A DNA stretch of 64,000 bases from Limnohabitans sp. Rim47 (GCF_001517545.1 NZ_FBYA01000006.1:1-64000), one strand, 5' to 3'. Counted from the first letter of the stretch, positions 46,355 to 54,778 are shown. Notes: a model not told the origin generated them from the sequence alone. Made by a program: numbers and translations.

Positions 46355-47830
46355 ATGACCGCTAAATTAGTTCAAGGCTACGAAGTCGTCATCGGCTTTG
46401 AAACGCACACCCAACTCTCCACCCGGAGCAAGATTTTCAGCCGCGCCTCGGTGGCGTTTGGTGCCGAGCCCAACACGCAAGCCTGCGCGGTGGACATGGC
46501 CCTGCCTGGCACACTGCCCGTGATGAACATGGGCGCGGTCGAGCGCGCCATCGAATTCGGTCTGGCCGTCAACGCGCACATCGCCGAGCGCAGCATCTTT
46601 GCGCGCAAAAACTACTTTTACCCCGACCTGCCCAAGGGCTACCAGATCAGCCAGTTCGAAATCCCGGTGGTGCAAGGTGGCGAGGTGTCGTTTTTCCTCG
46701 AAGAAGGCAAAGAAACGGTGCGCAAAACCGTGCGCCTAGAGCGTGCCCACCTCGAAGAAGACGCGGGCAAATCGCTGCACGAGGATTTCATTGGTCAAAG
46801 CGGCATCGACCTGAACCGCGCGGGCACCCCGCTGCTGGAGATCGTGACCCAGCCCGACATGCGCAGCAGTGACGAGGCCGTGGCCTATGCCAAAGAGTTG
46901 CACAAAATCGTGACCTGGGTCGGCATCTGCGATGGCAACATGCAAGAAGGCAGCTTCCGCTGCGACGCCAACGTGTCGGTGCGCAAGCCCGGCCAACCTC
47001 TGGGCACGCGCCGCGAGATCAAGAACCTGAACAGCTTCAAGTTCATGCAGCAAGCCATCGACTACGAAGTGCGCTGGCAGATTGACCAGATCGAAGACGG
47101 CCACGCCATCCAGCAAGCCACGGTGCTGTTCGACCCCGACACGGGCGAAACCCGCGCCATGCGCACCAAGGAAGACGCCGCCGACTACCGCTACTTCCCC
47201 GACCCTGACCTGCCGCCGCTGGTGATCGGCCGCGACTGGGTCGAGCGCGTCAAAGGCGAGATGGCCGAGCTGCCCCGCGTGATGGCCGAGCGCTTCGTCA
47301 AAGACTACGCCCTGCCCGAATACGACGCCACCCAGCTGACCCAAAGCAAGGCGGTCGCCGCTTACTTTGAAGCCACCGCCAAGGCCTGCGGCCAAGCCAA
47401 ACTGGCCAGCAACTGGATCATGGGTGAAGTGTCGCGGCGCTTGAATGTGAGTGAGATGGGCATCGAGCAAGCGCCAGTGAGCGCGGCACAGCTGGCCGCT
47501 TTGATTGGTCGAATCAGCGACAACACCATCAGCAACAACGCGGCTCGTCAGGTGTTTGAAGGTCTGTGGAATAAAGAAGGCCCCTCCGGTAGCGAAGGCG
47601 ATGTCGACGCCATCATCGAAGCCAAAGGCCTCAAGCAGATGAACGACACCGGCGAGCTGGAAAAAATCATCGACGAAGTGCTGGCCGCCAACCCCAAGAA
47701 CGTGGAAGAGTTCAAGGCGGGCAATGCCAAGGCCCTGAACGGCCTGGTCGGCCCGATCATGAAAGCCAGCAAGGGCAAGGCGAATCCGGGGCAGGTGAAT
47801 GCTTTGTTGATGAAGAAGCTGGGCGGTTAA
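46355..47830 (+). CDS. gatB: Asp-tRNA(Asn)/Glu-tRNA(Gln) amidotransferase subunit B
   Basis: Kinase/tRNA-binding subunit of GatCAB. The 491-residue protein has the VIGFETHTQLSTRSKIFSRA start, RKNYFYPDLPKGYQISQFE, the IDLNRAGTPLLEIVT motif and the C-terminal YqeY-like helical tail with GQVNALLMKKL. It completes the gatCAB operon and is convergent with the Fic gene with only 3 bp between. Confidence 0.97.
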   Translation: MTAKLVQGYEVVIGFETHTQLSTRSKIFSRASVAFGAEPNTQACAVDMALPGTLPVMNMGAVERAIEFGLAVNAHIAERSIFARKNYFYPDLPKGYQISQFEIPVVQGGEVSFFLEEGKETVRKTVRLERAHLEEDAGKSLHEDFIGQSGIDLNRAGTPLLEIVTQPDMRSSDEAVAYAKELHKIVTWVGICDGNMQEGSFRCDANVSVRKPGQPLGTRREIKNLNSFKFMQQAIDYEVRWQIDQIEDGHAIQQATVLFDPDTGETRAMRTKEDAADYRYFPDPDLPPLVIGRDWVERVKGEMAELPRVMAERFVKDYALPEYDATQLTQSKAVAAYFEATAKACGQAKLASNWIMGEVSRRLNVSEMGIEQAPVSAAQLAALIGRISDNTISNNAARQVFEGLWNKEGPSGSEGDVDAIIEAKGLKQMNDTGELEKIIDEVLAANPKNVEEFKAGNAKALNGLVGPIMKASKGKANPGQVNALLMKKLGG

Positions 47831-47833
47831 CGC

Positions 47834-49033
47834 TCACGCTTTTGGGTGTGGAAGCGAGTCCTTGCTCGCGAATGTCTGTTCACTCAACACCATCGTCGGA
47901 GGGGCAGCCTCGCACAGGGGAATCAACTGATACCTGGTTCCCCGCCCCGTCCCCGTCTGCACCAACACCCCCATCTCGCACAGCGCCGTCAGCTCCCGGT
48001 AGGCCGTGGCGCGTGACACGCGGCACAGGTTCACGTATTTCTCGGTGCTGATGCCGTGGGCGAAACCTTCCGGCCCCACGTCATACAGCTTGTTGATCGC
48101 CTTGGTTTCCGTGGGCGTGAGCTGCGGATGTTGCTCGCGCAGTTCGGCCCAAAAACGGGTTTTGCGCATGGCCGCTTGCATGTGTTCCCAGGTGGCATCA
48201 GCGGCTTTGTGCACGCAGCCCACAAACCATTGCACCCAGGGCGTCACGTCCATATTGGCCTGCCCGGTGGCCGCTTGCAGTTGGGCGTAGTAACCTGCCC
48301 GGTCCAGCCACATTTGCTGCGACAGACTCCACAGGCGTTTGTCGGTTTTCAGGTCTTGCGCCAGAGCCATTTCAACCAGCGCCCGGCCCACGCGGCCGTT
48401 GCCGTCTTCAAAGGGGTGAATGGCTTCAAGCCACAAGTGCGCCAGCGCTGCACGCACCAGGCCGTCGGCCTTTCCCAGGCTGCTGTTGAACCAATCGATC
48501 AGATGTGTCATCTGCGCAGGCACGTCGGCCGAATCGGGGGCTTGGTAATGCACGATGTCGGGCTTGCCCATGCGGAGCGTGACGATCTGCATGGGTTCGG
48601 CATGGTCGCGGTAAGCGCCTGTGCGGATTTTCTGGATGCCGCTGCGCCCAGTCGGGAACAAGGCCGCTTGCCAGCCGTACAGGGTGTCGTGGCTCAAAGG
48701 CTGCTGGCTTTGTTCGATGGCCGCTTGCAGTACGTCGAGAGTGGCTTCGGTGCGTGCGTCGCGCTCCAGCGCTTTGGCGTCAGCCAAGCCCAAACGCCGG
48801 GCGGCAGAGGCCCGCACCGAGTTGACCTGCAGCGTTTCGCCCTCGATCTGCGCCGTGGCCACGGCTTCGTCGGCCCAGCCTTGCAATTGCAAGTCACCCA
48901 GGTCCATCCGTTGCAGATGACTGGCCAGCCCCATGGCACGCCCCTGCGCATAGCGTGCGGCAGCCAGCGCCGGTTGCAGCACGGCCAGATCGACCTGAAA
49001 TTCAGGCCATTGGGGAGATTGCCAAAGATACAT
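47834..49033 (-). CDS. Fic family AMP-transferase with C-terminal winged helix
   Basis: A 399-residue protein. The N-terminal part (DUF4172-like) carries the inhibitory motif TAQIEG at residues 60-65, with the inhibitory Glu64 (class II Fic). The Fic motif HPFEDGNGRVGR is complete at 206-217, so it should be able to AMPylate targets when released. Residues about 320-380 look like a winged helix (VSRATAYRELTALCEMGVLV). Its promoter is built into four half-sites. There is no Shine-Dalgarno and the predicted start of transcription abuts the ATG, so it may be leaderless. It lies downstream of a toxin-antitoxin pair. Confidence 0.92.
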   Translation of the reverse strand: MYLWQSPQWPEFQVDLAVLQPALAAARYAQGRAMGLASHLQRMDLGDLQLQGWADEAVATAQIEGETLQVNSVRASAARRLGLADAKALERDARTEATLDVLQAAIEQSQQPLSHDTLYGWQAALFPTGRSGIQKIRTGAYRDHAEPMQIVTLRMGKPDIVHYQAPDSADVPAQMTHLIDWFNSSLGKADGLVRAALAHLWLEAIHPFEDGNGRVGRALVEMALAQDLKTDKRLWSLSQQMWLDRAGYYAQLQAATGQANMDVTPWVQWFVGCVHKAADATWEHMQAAMRKTRFWAELREQHPQLTPTETKAINKLYDVGPEGFAHGISTEKYVNLCRVSRATAYRELTALCEMGVLVQTGTGRGTRYQLIPLCEAAPPTMVLSEQTFASKDSLPHPKA

Positions 49034-49093
49034 GAAGCGTATTTTAGGGATTTACGCTTCAAATGTGAAGCGTAAATGGTTTTTTTACGCTTC
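49034..49093 (-). promoter_or_regulatory. Fic promoter inside a four-half-site operator array
   Basis: Half-sites GAAGCGTA(AA)/TTTACGCTTC occur at 49034-49041, 49051-49060, 49067-49076 and 49084-49093 in alternating orientation, 16-17 bp apart. On the minus strand TTCACA (49064-49069) and TAAAAT (49041-49046) are 17 bp apart, placing +1 near 49034, next to the Fic ATG. Confidence 0.75.
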
Positions 49094-49097
49094 AGCA

Positions 49098-49367
49098 CTA
49101 TCGGTAGACCTCTCGCCGATTGCCGATCCGCAACACGCGCACCAGAATTTTCTGATCCTGAAGGTCACAGATGATGCGCCAGTCACCGACTCGGTACTTC
49201 CAATAGCTGCCCAGGCGCTGACCCGAGAGGGCCTCGCCGATGTCGCGTGGGTTGGTCAAGCTGCTGACGCGTGTGCGCAAAAAACCCACCAGCCGGATCT
49301 GGATCGGCTTGTCGAGTTTGCGCAGGTCTTTGAGGGCGTCCGGGTCAAACTCAATTTGCCAGGCCAA
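49098..49367 (-). CDS. RelE/ParE superfamily toxin
   Basis: An 89-residue protein with the RelE/ParE fold pattern: IEFDPDALKDLRKLDKPIQI, the SYWKYRVGDWRIICDL strand and the RVLRIGNRREVY end. Those sequences fit the RelE branch, whose members cut mRNA on the ribosome. Arg and Tyr residues that could act in catalysis are present near the C-terminus. It overlaps the antitoxin by 17 bp and ends just before the Fic operator array. Confidence 0.9.
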   Translation of the reverse strand: MAWQIEFDPDALKDLRKLDKPIQIRLVGFLRTRVSSLTNPRDIGEALSGQRLGSYWKYRVGDWRIICDLQDQKILVRVLRIGNRREVYR

Positions 49368-49563
49368 GCTCGCGCTCCACGTCTTCCAACGAAATGGTGT
49401 TGCGGTTCTTGCGGGCGCGGGCCTCGGCCAGGAAATAGTCTTCGAGGTCGTCGATGTGTTCGAGGATGGCTTCGCGCACCAGCGCGGTCTTGGTCAGCCC
49501 GGTCTCTTGGGCCAGTTGAGCCAAGCGGGTTTCAATGTTTTCGGGCAGGCGGATGGCAAGCAT
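49351..49563 (-). CDS. Ribbon-helix-helix antitoxin
   Basis: A 70-residue protein starting MLAIRLPENIETRLAQLAQE, a ribbon-helix-helix strand then TKTALVREAILEHIDDLEDY, with a charged C-terminal tail that would wrap the toxin. The ATG at 49563 has an AGGGAAG ribosome site; the upstream in-frame extension is rejected. It is first in the antitoxin-toxin operon, with a palindromic operator over its -10. Confidence 0.88.
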   Translation of the reverse strand: MLAIRLPENIETRLAQLAQETGLTKTALVREAILEHIDDLEDYFLAEARARKNRNTISLEDVERELGLAN

Positions 49564-49585
49564 GGCTTCTTCCCTTTCAATGATT

Positions 49586-49622
49586 GCTATACAAGTATAG
49601 CCAGCCCATCCATTACAGCCAA
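49586..49622 (-). promoter_or_regulatory. Promoter and operator of the toxin-antitoxin operon
   Basis: On the minus strand TTGGCT (49617-49622) and TATACT (49594-49599) are 17 bp apart. A perfect palindrome GCTATAC-AA-GTATAGC (49586-49601) covers the -10, as expected for autorepression by the ribbon-helix-helix antitoxin. Confidence 0.75.
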
Positions 49623-49718
49623 ATTTGACAGACCCATCCCAAGACCAGATCACCGCTGCTATGGATTTTTTGTTCCAAGGTTATTGATCAGGCCCATTGG
49701 CTCGTCGGGTTTTCAGGG

Positions 49719-49760
49719 CCTGTGGCACGCCCTTCGGCCGCAGGGGCGGCCTCCCACAGG
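49719..49760. repeat. Nested inverted repeat, REP-like, near the FAH-family gene end
   Basis: Outer arms CCTGTGG/CCACAGG enclose inner arms GGCCGC/GCGGCC with an AGGG loop. It lies downstream of the minus-strand hydrolase gene and could act as a terminator or be a dispersed repeat; a second copy cannot be established in this window. Confidence 0.5.
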
Positions 49761-49778
49761 GGCAAGGGTGTGTCGACT

Positions 49779-50789
49779 TCAACGCTCCAGCGGCACCACT
49801 TCCTGCTCGATCGCCCCAAACAAACTCTCGCCGTTCAAGCCCTTCATCTCGATGCGGATGGTGTCGCCGTATTTCATGAACTCGGTGCTGGGCTTGCCGT
49901 CCAGGATGGTTTCGATGGCGCGTTTTTCGGCGATGCAGCTGTAGCCTTTGGGCCACTCGGGTTTGCCCTTCACTTCCACGCTCTTGTTGCTCACCGTGCC
50001 GCTGCCCACGATGGAGCCGGCCCGCACGTTGCGGGTTTTGCAAATGTGGGCGATCAGCTGGCCGAAGTGGAAGGTCATTTCAGGCCCGGCCTCGCACATG
50101 CCGACTTTGCGGCCGTTCCAGGTGGACTGCAGCGTCAGGTGCACGCGCCCGCCTTGCCAGGCTTCGCCCAACTCGTCGGGGGTCACGGCCACGGGGCTGA
50201 AGGCGGTGGCGGGTTTGCTCTGGAAAAAGCCAAAGCCTTTGGCCAGCTCGTTCGGGATCAGGTTGCGCAGGCTCACGTCGTTGGCCAGCATGATCAAGCG
50301 CACGCCTTCGATGGCGTCGTCCGCGCTGGCTTGCATGGGCACGTCGCCGGTGATGACCGCGATTTCGGCTTCAAAGTCGATGCCAAAGGCTTCACTGGCG
50401 CACACCACCGAGTCGCACGGGCCAATGAAGTCATCGCTGCCGCCTTGGTACATCAGCGGGTCGGTGTAAAAGCTGCTGGGCACTTCGGAGTTGCGGGCCG
50501 CGCGGACCAGCTCCACATGGTTGAGGTAGGCCGAGCCGTCGGCCCATTGGTAGGCGCGGGGCAGCGGGGCCATGCATTGCGCGGGGTTGAACGGGAAGGC
50601 ATGTCGTGACTTGCCTTGGTTGAGCGTGGTGTACAGGTCCTCCAATTGGGGGGCCAAGAAGTTCCAGTCGTCGAGCACCCGTTGCAGCTGGCTGGCGATG
50701 CCGGTCGCATAATGTGCGGTGCTCAGGTCGCGCGAAACCACCACCAGTTGTCCGTCGCGTGAGCCGTCTTTGTAGGTCGCCAATTTCAT
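49779..50789 (-). CDS. Fumarylacetoacetate hydrolase family protein
   Basis: A 336-residue protein of the FAH superfamily. The metal-binding acidic residues lie in FGIDFEAEIAVITGD, followed by NDVSLRNLIPNELAKGFGFF and the GSIVGSGTVSNKS loop. The family hydrolyses carbon-carbon bonds in acylpyruvates and ring-cleavage products, or acts as hydratase/decarboxylase. The exact substrate is unknown. It is divergent from an IclR regulator with about 100 bp between, a typical arrangement for a catabolic gene under IclR control. Confidence 0.92.
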   Translation of the reverse strand: MKLATYKDGSRDGQLVVVSRDLSTAHYATGIASQLQRVLDDWNFLAPQLEDLYTTLNQGKSRHAFPFNPAQCMAPLPRAYQWADGSAYLNHVELVRAARNSEVPSSFYTDPLMYQGGSDDFIGPCDSVVCASEAFGIDFEAEIAVITGDVPMQASADDAIEGVRLIMLANDVSLRNLIPNELAKGFGFFQSKPATAFSPVAVTPDELGEAWQGGRVHLTLQSTWNGRKVGMCEAGPEMTFHFGQLIAHICKTRNVRAGSIVGSGTVSNKSVEVKGKPEWPKGYSCIAEKRAIETILDGKPSTEFMKYGDTIRIEMKGLNGESLFGAIEQEVVPLER

Positions 50790-50851
50790 GTTGAATGTGT
50801 CCGTTCTGGTCTCGATGCGCTACAGTGTGCACCAGCGAGAAATTACGCATT

Positions 50852-50867
50852 GTTAAACTCATTTAAC
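50852..50867. promoter_or_regulatory. Candidate IclR operator
   Basis: GTTAAA-CTCA-TTTAAC, a perfect 6-bp inverted repeat 25 bp ahead of the IclR start, in the gap shared with the divergent FAH-family gene. Confidence 0.5.
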
Positions 50868-50892
50868 TAAACGAAACCAGATTCTAGGCGAT

Positions 50893-51720
50893 ATGGACAC
50901 AGACAGCACCGCTTCCAGCCCGCAAGACGGTGACAAGGAACGCGCAGGGATTCAATCGGTCGAGGTGGGGTTTGCCTTGCTGGATGTCTTGGCCCAAGCC
51001 CCCGCCCCCTTGATGCTGCGCGACCTGGCCGCCGCCGCCCACATGAGCGCGGCCAAAGCCCACCGATATTTGGTCAGCTTCCAGCGCCTGGGCTTGGTGG
51101 TGCAAGACAGCACCAGCACGCGCTACGAGCTGGGGCCCGCCACCTTGCGGCTGGGCTTGGCCACCTTGTCGCGGCTGGACGCCGTCAAGATGGCCCGTGA
51201 ACGCTTGCCCGCCTTGATCGAGGCCACGGGCCACACCATGGCGCTTGCCGTTTGGGGCAACCGGGGGCCGACCTTGGTGCATTGGCAAGAAACCCCACTC
51301 GCCATGCCGGTCAGCTTGCGCTTGGGTGATGTGATGCCGCTTTTGTCTTCGGCCACGGGTCGGTGCTTTGCCGCCTTCAACAGCCATGGCGGTGCTGCCG
51401 AAAAAGCCCGCCCCATGATCGAAGAAGAATTGGCCTTGGCCCGCAAAGTGGGCCGCAGCGACTTGCCCAGCACGCCCGCCCAACTGCAAGCCATGGTGAA
51501 AGAAACGCGGCAACAGGGTCTGGGCCGCGTGGTCAATGTCTTGTTGCCTGGCATTTCAGGCTTTTGCGCCCCGGTTTTTGATGCTGACGGGCACTTGGTT
51601 CTGGGCGTGGTGGCGCTGGGTTCGTCCGCCACGCTCGACACCGCATGGGACGGGCCGATTGCCCAAAGCTTGCGCCAGTTTGCCGGGCAACTGTCGGCTG
51701 ACTTGGGCTGGCGTGCTTGA
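50893..51720 (+). CDS. IclR family transcriptional regulator
   Basis: A 275-residue protein with an N-terminal winged helix (SVEVGFALLDVLAQAPAPLM, then MSAAKAHRYLVSFQRLGLVV) and a C-terminal effector-binding domain (LSSATGRCFAAF, GLGRVVNVLLPGISGFCAPV). Likely controls the divergent FAH-family hydrolase. The effector is probably an aromatic acid or its ring-cleavage product, but that is inference. Its stop overlaps the next gene's start. Confidence 0.92.
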   Translation: MDTDSTASSPQDGDKERAGIQSVEVGFALLDVLAQAPAPLMLRDLAAAAHMSAAKAHRYLVSFQRLGLVVQDSTSTRYELGPATLRLGLATLSRLDAVKMARERLPALIEATGHTMALAVWGNRGPTLVHWQETPLAMPVSLRLGDVMPLLSSATGRCFAAFNSHGGAAEKARPMIEEELALARKVGRSDLPSTPAQLQAMVKETRQQGLGRVVNVLLPGISGFCAPVFDADGHLVLGVVALGSSATLDTAWDGPIAQSLRQFAGQLSADLGWRA

Positions 51721-52901
51721 TGCCTGCCAAGCTGGACCACCCACACACCGGCGACAAACCCGCTTTATCGGGGCCACCCTCACGCCGGACTTTGCTGGCC
51801 TTGGTGCTGGTCGTGCTGATGGCGCACGCTGTGGCGCTGTTGAGTGTGTCGGGTTCACTGGATCTGAGCTTGCCTTCAGACGACGCCGTGCGAACCGGCC
51901 CGCTGCAAACGCGCTGGGTCCCTCCGCCTGCTGCTAAGCCTACTCAAGCTGCCCCGAAAGCGGTCACGCCGCGCCAACGCATCGCCACCGAACCGGCTGC
52001 ACCCGTGCCTGCACCTGTATCCTCACCCGCGCCCGAGCCGGTCGCCATGCCGGAACCGGCAGAGTTGCCACCGTCCACGGCGGTCGAACCGCCTCCTGCG
52101 GCCCCATTGGCAACACCTGCCGAAAGCGCCCCAACTCAGGCGTTGCCTGCCGCAACGGCCGCCAGCAATGCCGCAGCACAAACCGCCACCTCGGCCATGC
52201 CCCTTATTCCACTGGGGGCCTTGCCGCCTTCGAGCTTGCTGAGCTACCGCCTGACGGGCTTGGCCAAGGGCCTCACCTACCACGCCACCGGCGAGCTTCG
52301 CTGGCAATCCAACGAGAGCGCCTACGCCATGAGCCTGTCGGTGAAGGCCTTTTTGCTCGGCTCGCGGCACTGGCGCAGCGTGGGCGCCGTCAATGCCTCC
52401 GGCCTGGCCCCCACCCGTTTTTCAGACAGCTGGCGCAGTGAACGCGCAGCGCACTTTGACCGCGAAAACAACCGGGTGGTCTTCAGCAGCAACGCGCCCG
52501 TGGCCACGCTGGAGCCGGGCGCGCAAGACCAGATCAGCCTGTATGTGCAACTGGCCGCCGCCATGGCGGGCGAGCCGCAGCGCTTTCAGCCCGGAACGCG
52601 TCTGCAAATTCAAACGGCCACCACGCGCGACGCCTTGCCATGGTTGCTGACCATGGAGCCTGGCGAAACCCTGAAATTGGACGCACAAACCTTGCCCACC
52701 GCCAAGTGGGTGTGCCAGCCACGCAACCGTTTTGACGCCAAAGTAGAGTTCTGGATGGCCGAAAAATACGCCTGGATGCCCGTGCGCATCCGCATCACCC
52801 AGATCAGCGGTGACTTCATCGACCTGACGCTGAGTGGCCAAGAGCCCTTGCCGCCTTTGCCTGTTGCTGAGCTGCCTGCCAGGAAAACCACACCATCTTG
52901 A
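51720..52901 (+). CDS. DUF3108 envelope protein
   Basis: A 393-residue protein. One N-terminal membrane segment (residues about 25-46) is followed by a Pro/Ala-rich linker (about 65-165) that could span the periplasm, then a DUF3108 domain with SLLSYRLTGLAKGLTYHATG and LRWQSNESAYAMSLSVKAF. The ATG at 51720 overlaps the IclR stop. The family is uncharacterised. Confidence 0.85.
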   Translation: MPAKLDHPHTGDKPALSGPPSRRTLLALVLVVLMAHAVALLSVSGSLDLSLPSDDAVRTGPLQTRWVPPPAAKPTQAAPKAVTPRQRIATEPAAPVPAPVSSPAPEPVAMPEPAELPPSTAVEPPPAAPLATPAESAPTQALPAATAASNAAAQTATSAMPLIPLGALPPSSLLSYRLTGLAKGLTYHATGELRWQSNESAYAMSLSVKAFLLGSRHWRSVGAVNASGLAPTRFSDSWRSERAAHFDRENNRVVFSSNAPVATLEPGAQDQISLYVQLAAAMAGEPQRFQPGTRLQIQTATTRDALPWLLTMEPGETLKLDAQTLPTAKWVCQPRNRFDAKVEFWMAEKYAWMPVRIRITQISGDFIDLTLSGQEPLPPLPVAELPARKTTPS

Positions 52902-52954
52902 AGTTCATCCCAAAAGCCCCAAGTGGTCAGCACAAGTTGAGAGAGAATGAACGC

Positions 52955-53236
52955 ATGAATCTGTTGTACGAATCTGAAACCTTTGCCGTGATGCATGTGC
53001 TGGCCAACGCGCCTGCCGAGCCGGCCCCCGTGACCAGCAAGCCCATGCTGGAGCGTCATGGTTTCGAAATCGTGGACAAACGCTCTGGCAAAGAGGTCTA
53101 TCTGGACGGCTCGTGGGCCGAAATGTTCCAGCAGCAAATCCAGGCGTGGCAGCAACACACCCCCACCCAAGAAGAAGTCGAAGACACGCTCGAGGGCTAC
53201 ACCGGCCTGGCCCAACAACCGGTGGTGGTGCACTAA
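52955..53236 (+). CDS. DUF3567 family protein
   Basis: A 93-residue protein restricted, to my knowledge, to Burkholderiales. It begins MNLLYESETFAVMHVLAN and has LERHGFEIVDKRSGKEVYLD and GSWAEMFQQQIQAWQ. The function is unknown. The ATG at 52955 is preferred over an extension at 52898. Its stop is followed after 4 bp by the hexamer repeat array. Confidence 0.85.
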   Translation: MNLLYESETFAVMHVLANAPAEPAPVTSKPMLERHGFEIVDKRSGKEVYLDGSWAEMFQQQIQAWQQHTPTQEEVEDTLEGYTGLAQQPVVVH

Positions 53237-53240
53237 AACA

Positions 53241-53409
53241 GGTTGAGGTTGAGGTTGAGGTTGAGGTTGAGGTTGAGGTTGAGGTTGAGGTTGAGGTTGA
53301 GGTTGAGGTTGAGGTTGAGGGGTTGAGGTTGAGGTTGAGGTTGAGGTTGAGGTTGAGGTTGAGGTTGAGGTTGAGGTTGAGGTTGAGGTTGAGGTTGAGG
53401 TTGAGGTTG
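53241..53409. repeat. Hexanucleotide tandem array (GGTTGA), about 28 units
   Basis: About 28 head-to-tail copies of GGTTGA, with one 2-bp phase shift near 53320 (an extra GG). The array begins 4 bp after the DUF3567 stop. Its regularly spaced GG pairs could form two-tetrad G-quadruplexes on the plus strand. Reading frames through it are Val-Glu or Leu-Asn repeats and are artefacts. Confidence 0.95.
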
Positions 53410-53446
53410 GAGGTGACTTTGTGGCTTGTCGTCATAAACAACTTGG

Positions 53447-53519
53447 TTTTTGTCATACCCGACTTGATCGGGTATCCATGTGGTTCGAGTCATAGATACC
53501 CGCATTCGCGGGCATGACA
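53447..53519. repeat. Pair of REP-like palindromes
   Basis: Two palindromic units: TACCCGACTTGATCGGGTA-type (from about 53455) and TACCCGCATTCGCGGGCA-type (to about 53515), flanked by TCAT/ATGA motifs in opposite orientation. This resembles a dispersed REP/BIME element. Confidence 0.7.
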
Positions 53520-53530
53520 TATGGGTGACC

Positions 53531-53565
53531 ACTCACCACTCACCACTCACCACTCACCACTCACC
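53531..53565. repeat. Heptanucleotide tandem repeat (ACTCACC), five units
   Basis: Five perfect copies of ACTCACC between the REP-like pair and the end of the AbrB-family gene. With the hexamer array and REP pair it accounts for nearly all of the 345-bp gap 53237-53581. Confidence 0.92.
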
Positions 53566-53581
53566 ACACGCCACACACCGA

Positions 53582-54676
53582 CTACTTGTCAGACGCTTTT
53601 TTGTGCCCACCGAGCCACTGGAAAATCGGCCCCACCAAAATCAGCACGGCCACCAAACGGCAAACCTGAAACGCCGTGACCACCGGCACGCCCAACTGCA
53701 GGACTTTGGCGGTAATCGCCATCTCGGCAATGCCGCCCGGTGAGGTGCCCAAAATCAAAGTCGCAGGGTGCAGCCCCGTGGCCCACGCCAGCGCCAAGCC
53801 AAAACCCACAGACAGCACCATCATGACCACCGTGCCCGTGGCGGCCGAGGCGAGCCAGCCCGGCGCGGTGTGCACAAATTCACGCTGAAAGCGCACCCCC
53901 AGACTCACGCCAATGACCAGCTGCGCCGCGTTCGACAAAGCCGTGGGCACCGCCGACCAATAAACCCCAGAAAGCGTCAACCCCATCGACACCAGCAAAG
54001 CGCCCATGAACCATGGGTTGGTGCGTTTGAGCCAAGTCATGAAGAACGCCCCGCCCGCCGTGGCCAGCGCCAACCACAGCAAGCCCGGCCATTGCGCCAC
54101 ACGCGGCCCCGGCAGCAGACGGGCATCGACCTGCAAGCCCCAATGGTTTTGCGCCCATTGCATGGCAAAGGGCACCGACACCACCACGATCACCAGCCGC
54201 ACGCTGTGCGCTGCCGCCACCAAGTCGGTGCGGGCACCATGGCGTTCGGCCAACAAGGTCATCTCTGAAGCGCCACCAATCGCGCTGGCAAAGTAACTGG
54301 TGGCCCGCCAAGCCCCCGGCGGCAGGTGTGCAAAATCGGCCGCATGCTGGCGTTGCAGCCACGCACCAAACAAAGCCCCCAAGCCCAGCGCCCAAAGCAC
54401 CGCCAGCCCAATCGCCCACCACAGACTGACCACCAGTTCACTCACCTGCGGTGTGAAATACAGGCCCAAAGCGGCACCGATCACCCACTGCCCAGCATTG
54501 CGCAACAAGGCCGCACTGCGCGTGGGCGCGCCCAGCACCGAGGCCACCGCCGTCGCCAGCAACGGCCCCAGCATCCATGGAATCGGTGTGTGCAGCCAGA
54601 CACACACCTGGGCAGCAACCAGCGCCACCAGCAAGGTCAACGCCGTTCGTCCCCAAAACATCATGCTCGGCCCCAT
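53582..54676 (-). CDS. AbrB family membrane protein
   Basis: A 364-residue integral membrane protein with two copies of the AbrB duplication module: HTPIPWMLGPLLATAVASVL in the first half and GLHPATLILGTSPGGIAEMA in the second. About ten hydrophobic helices. The family is sometimes annotated as an ammonia monooxygenase regulator, which is unlikely; transport or efflux is more plausible. Its end abuts the repeat region. Confidence 0.85.
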   Translation of the reverse strand: MGPSMMFWGRTALTLLVALVAAQVCVWLHTPIPWMLGPLLATAVASVLGAPTRSAALLRNAGQWVIGAALGLYFTPQVSELVVSLWWAIGLAVLWALGLGALFGAWLQRQHAADFAHLPPGAWRATSYFASAIGGASEMTLLAERHGARTDLVAAAHSVRLVIVVVSVPFAMQWAQNHWGLQVDARLLPGPRVAQWPGLLWLALATAGGAFFMTWLKRTNPWFMGALLVSMGLTLSGVYWSAVPTALSNAAQLVIGVSLGVRFQREFVHTAPGWLASAATGTVVMMVLSVGFGLALAWATGLHPATLILGTSPGGIAEMAITAKVLQLGVPVVTAFQVCRLVAVLILVGPIFQWLGGHKKASDK

Positions 54677-54778
54677 CGGTTGGCGGCTTCAGTCACGACC
54701 TTGTGTCGCCAGCACCCTATACAGCTCATGTCGGAGCTGAAGCCCTGACTGACACCCATCCGCCCGACGGGAACCCGC

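Noticed and set aside
53113..53517. ORFs coding Val-Glu or Leu-Asn repeats on both strands
   Set aside because: They are produced by the GGTTGA tandem array, which is open in several frames; no gene start or ribosome site supports them.
53241..53565. CRISPR array
   Set aside because: The repeats are 6-7 bp and contiguous, without spacers, and no cas genes are present.
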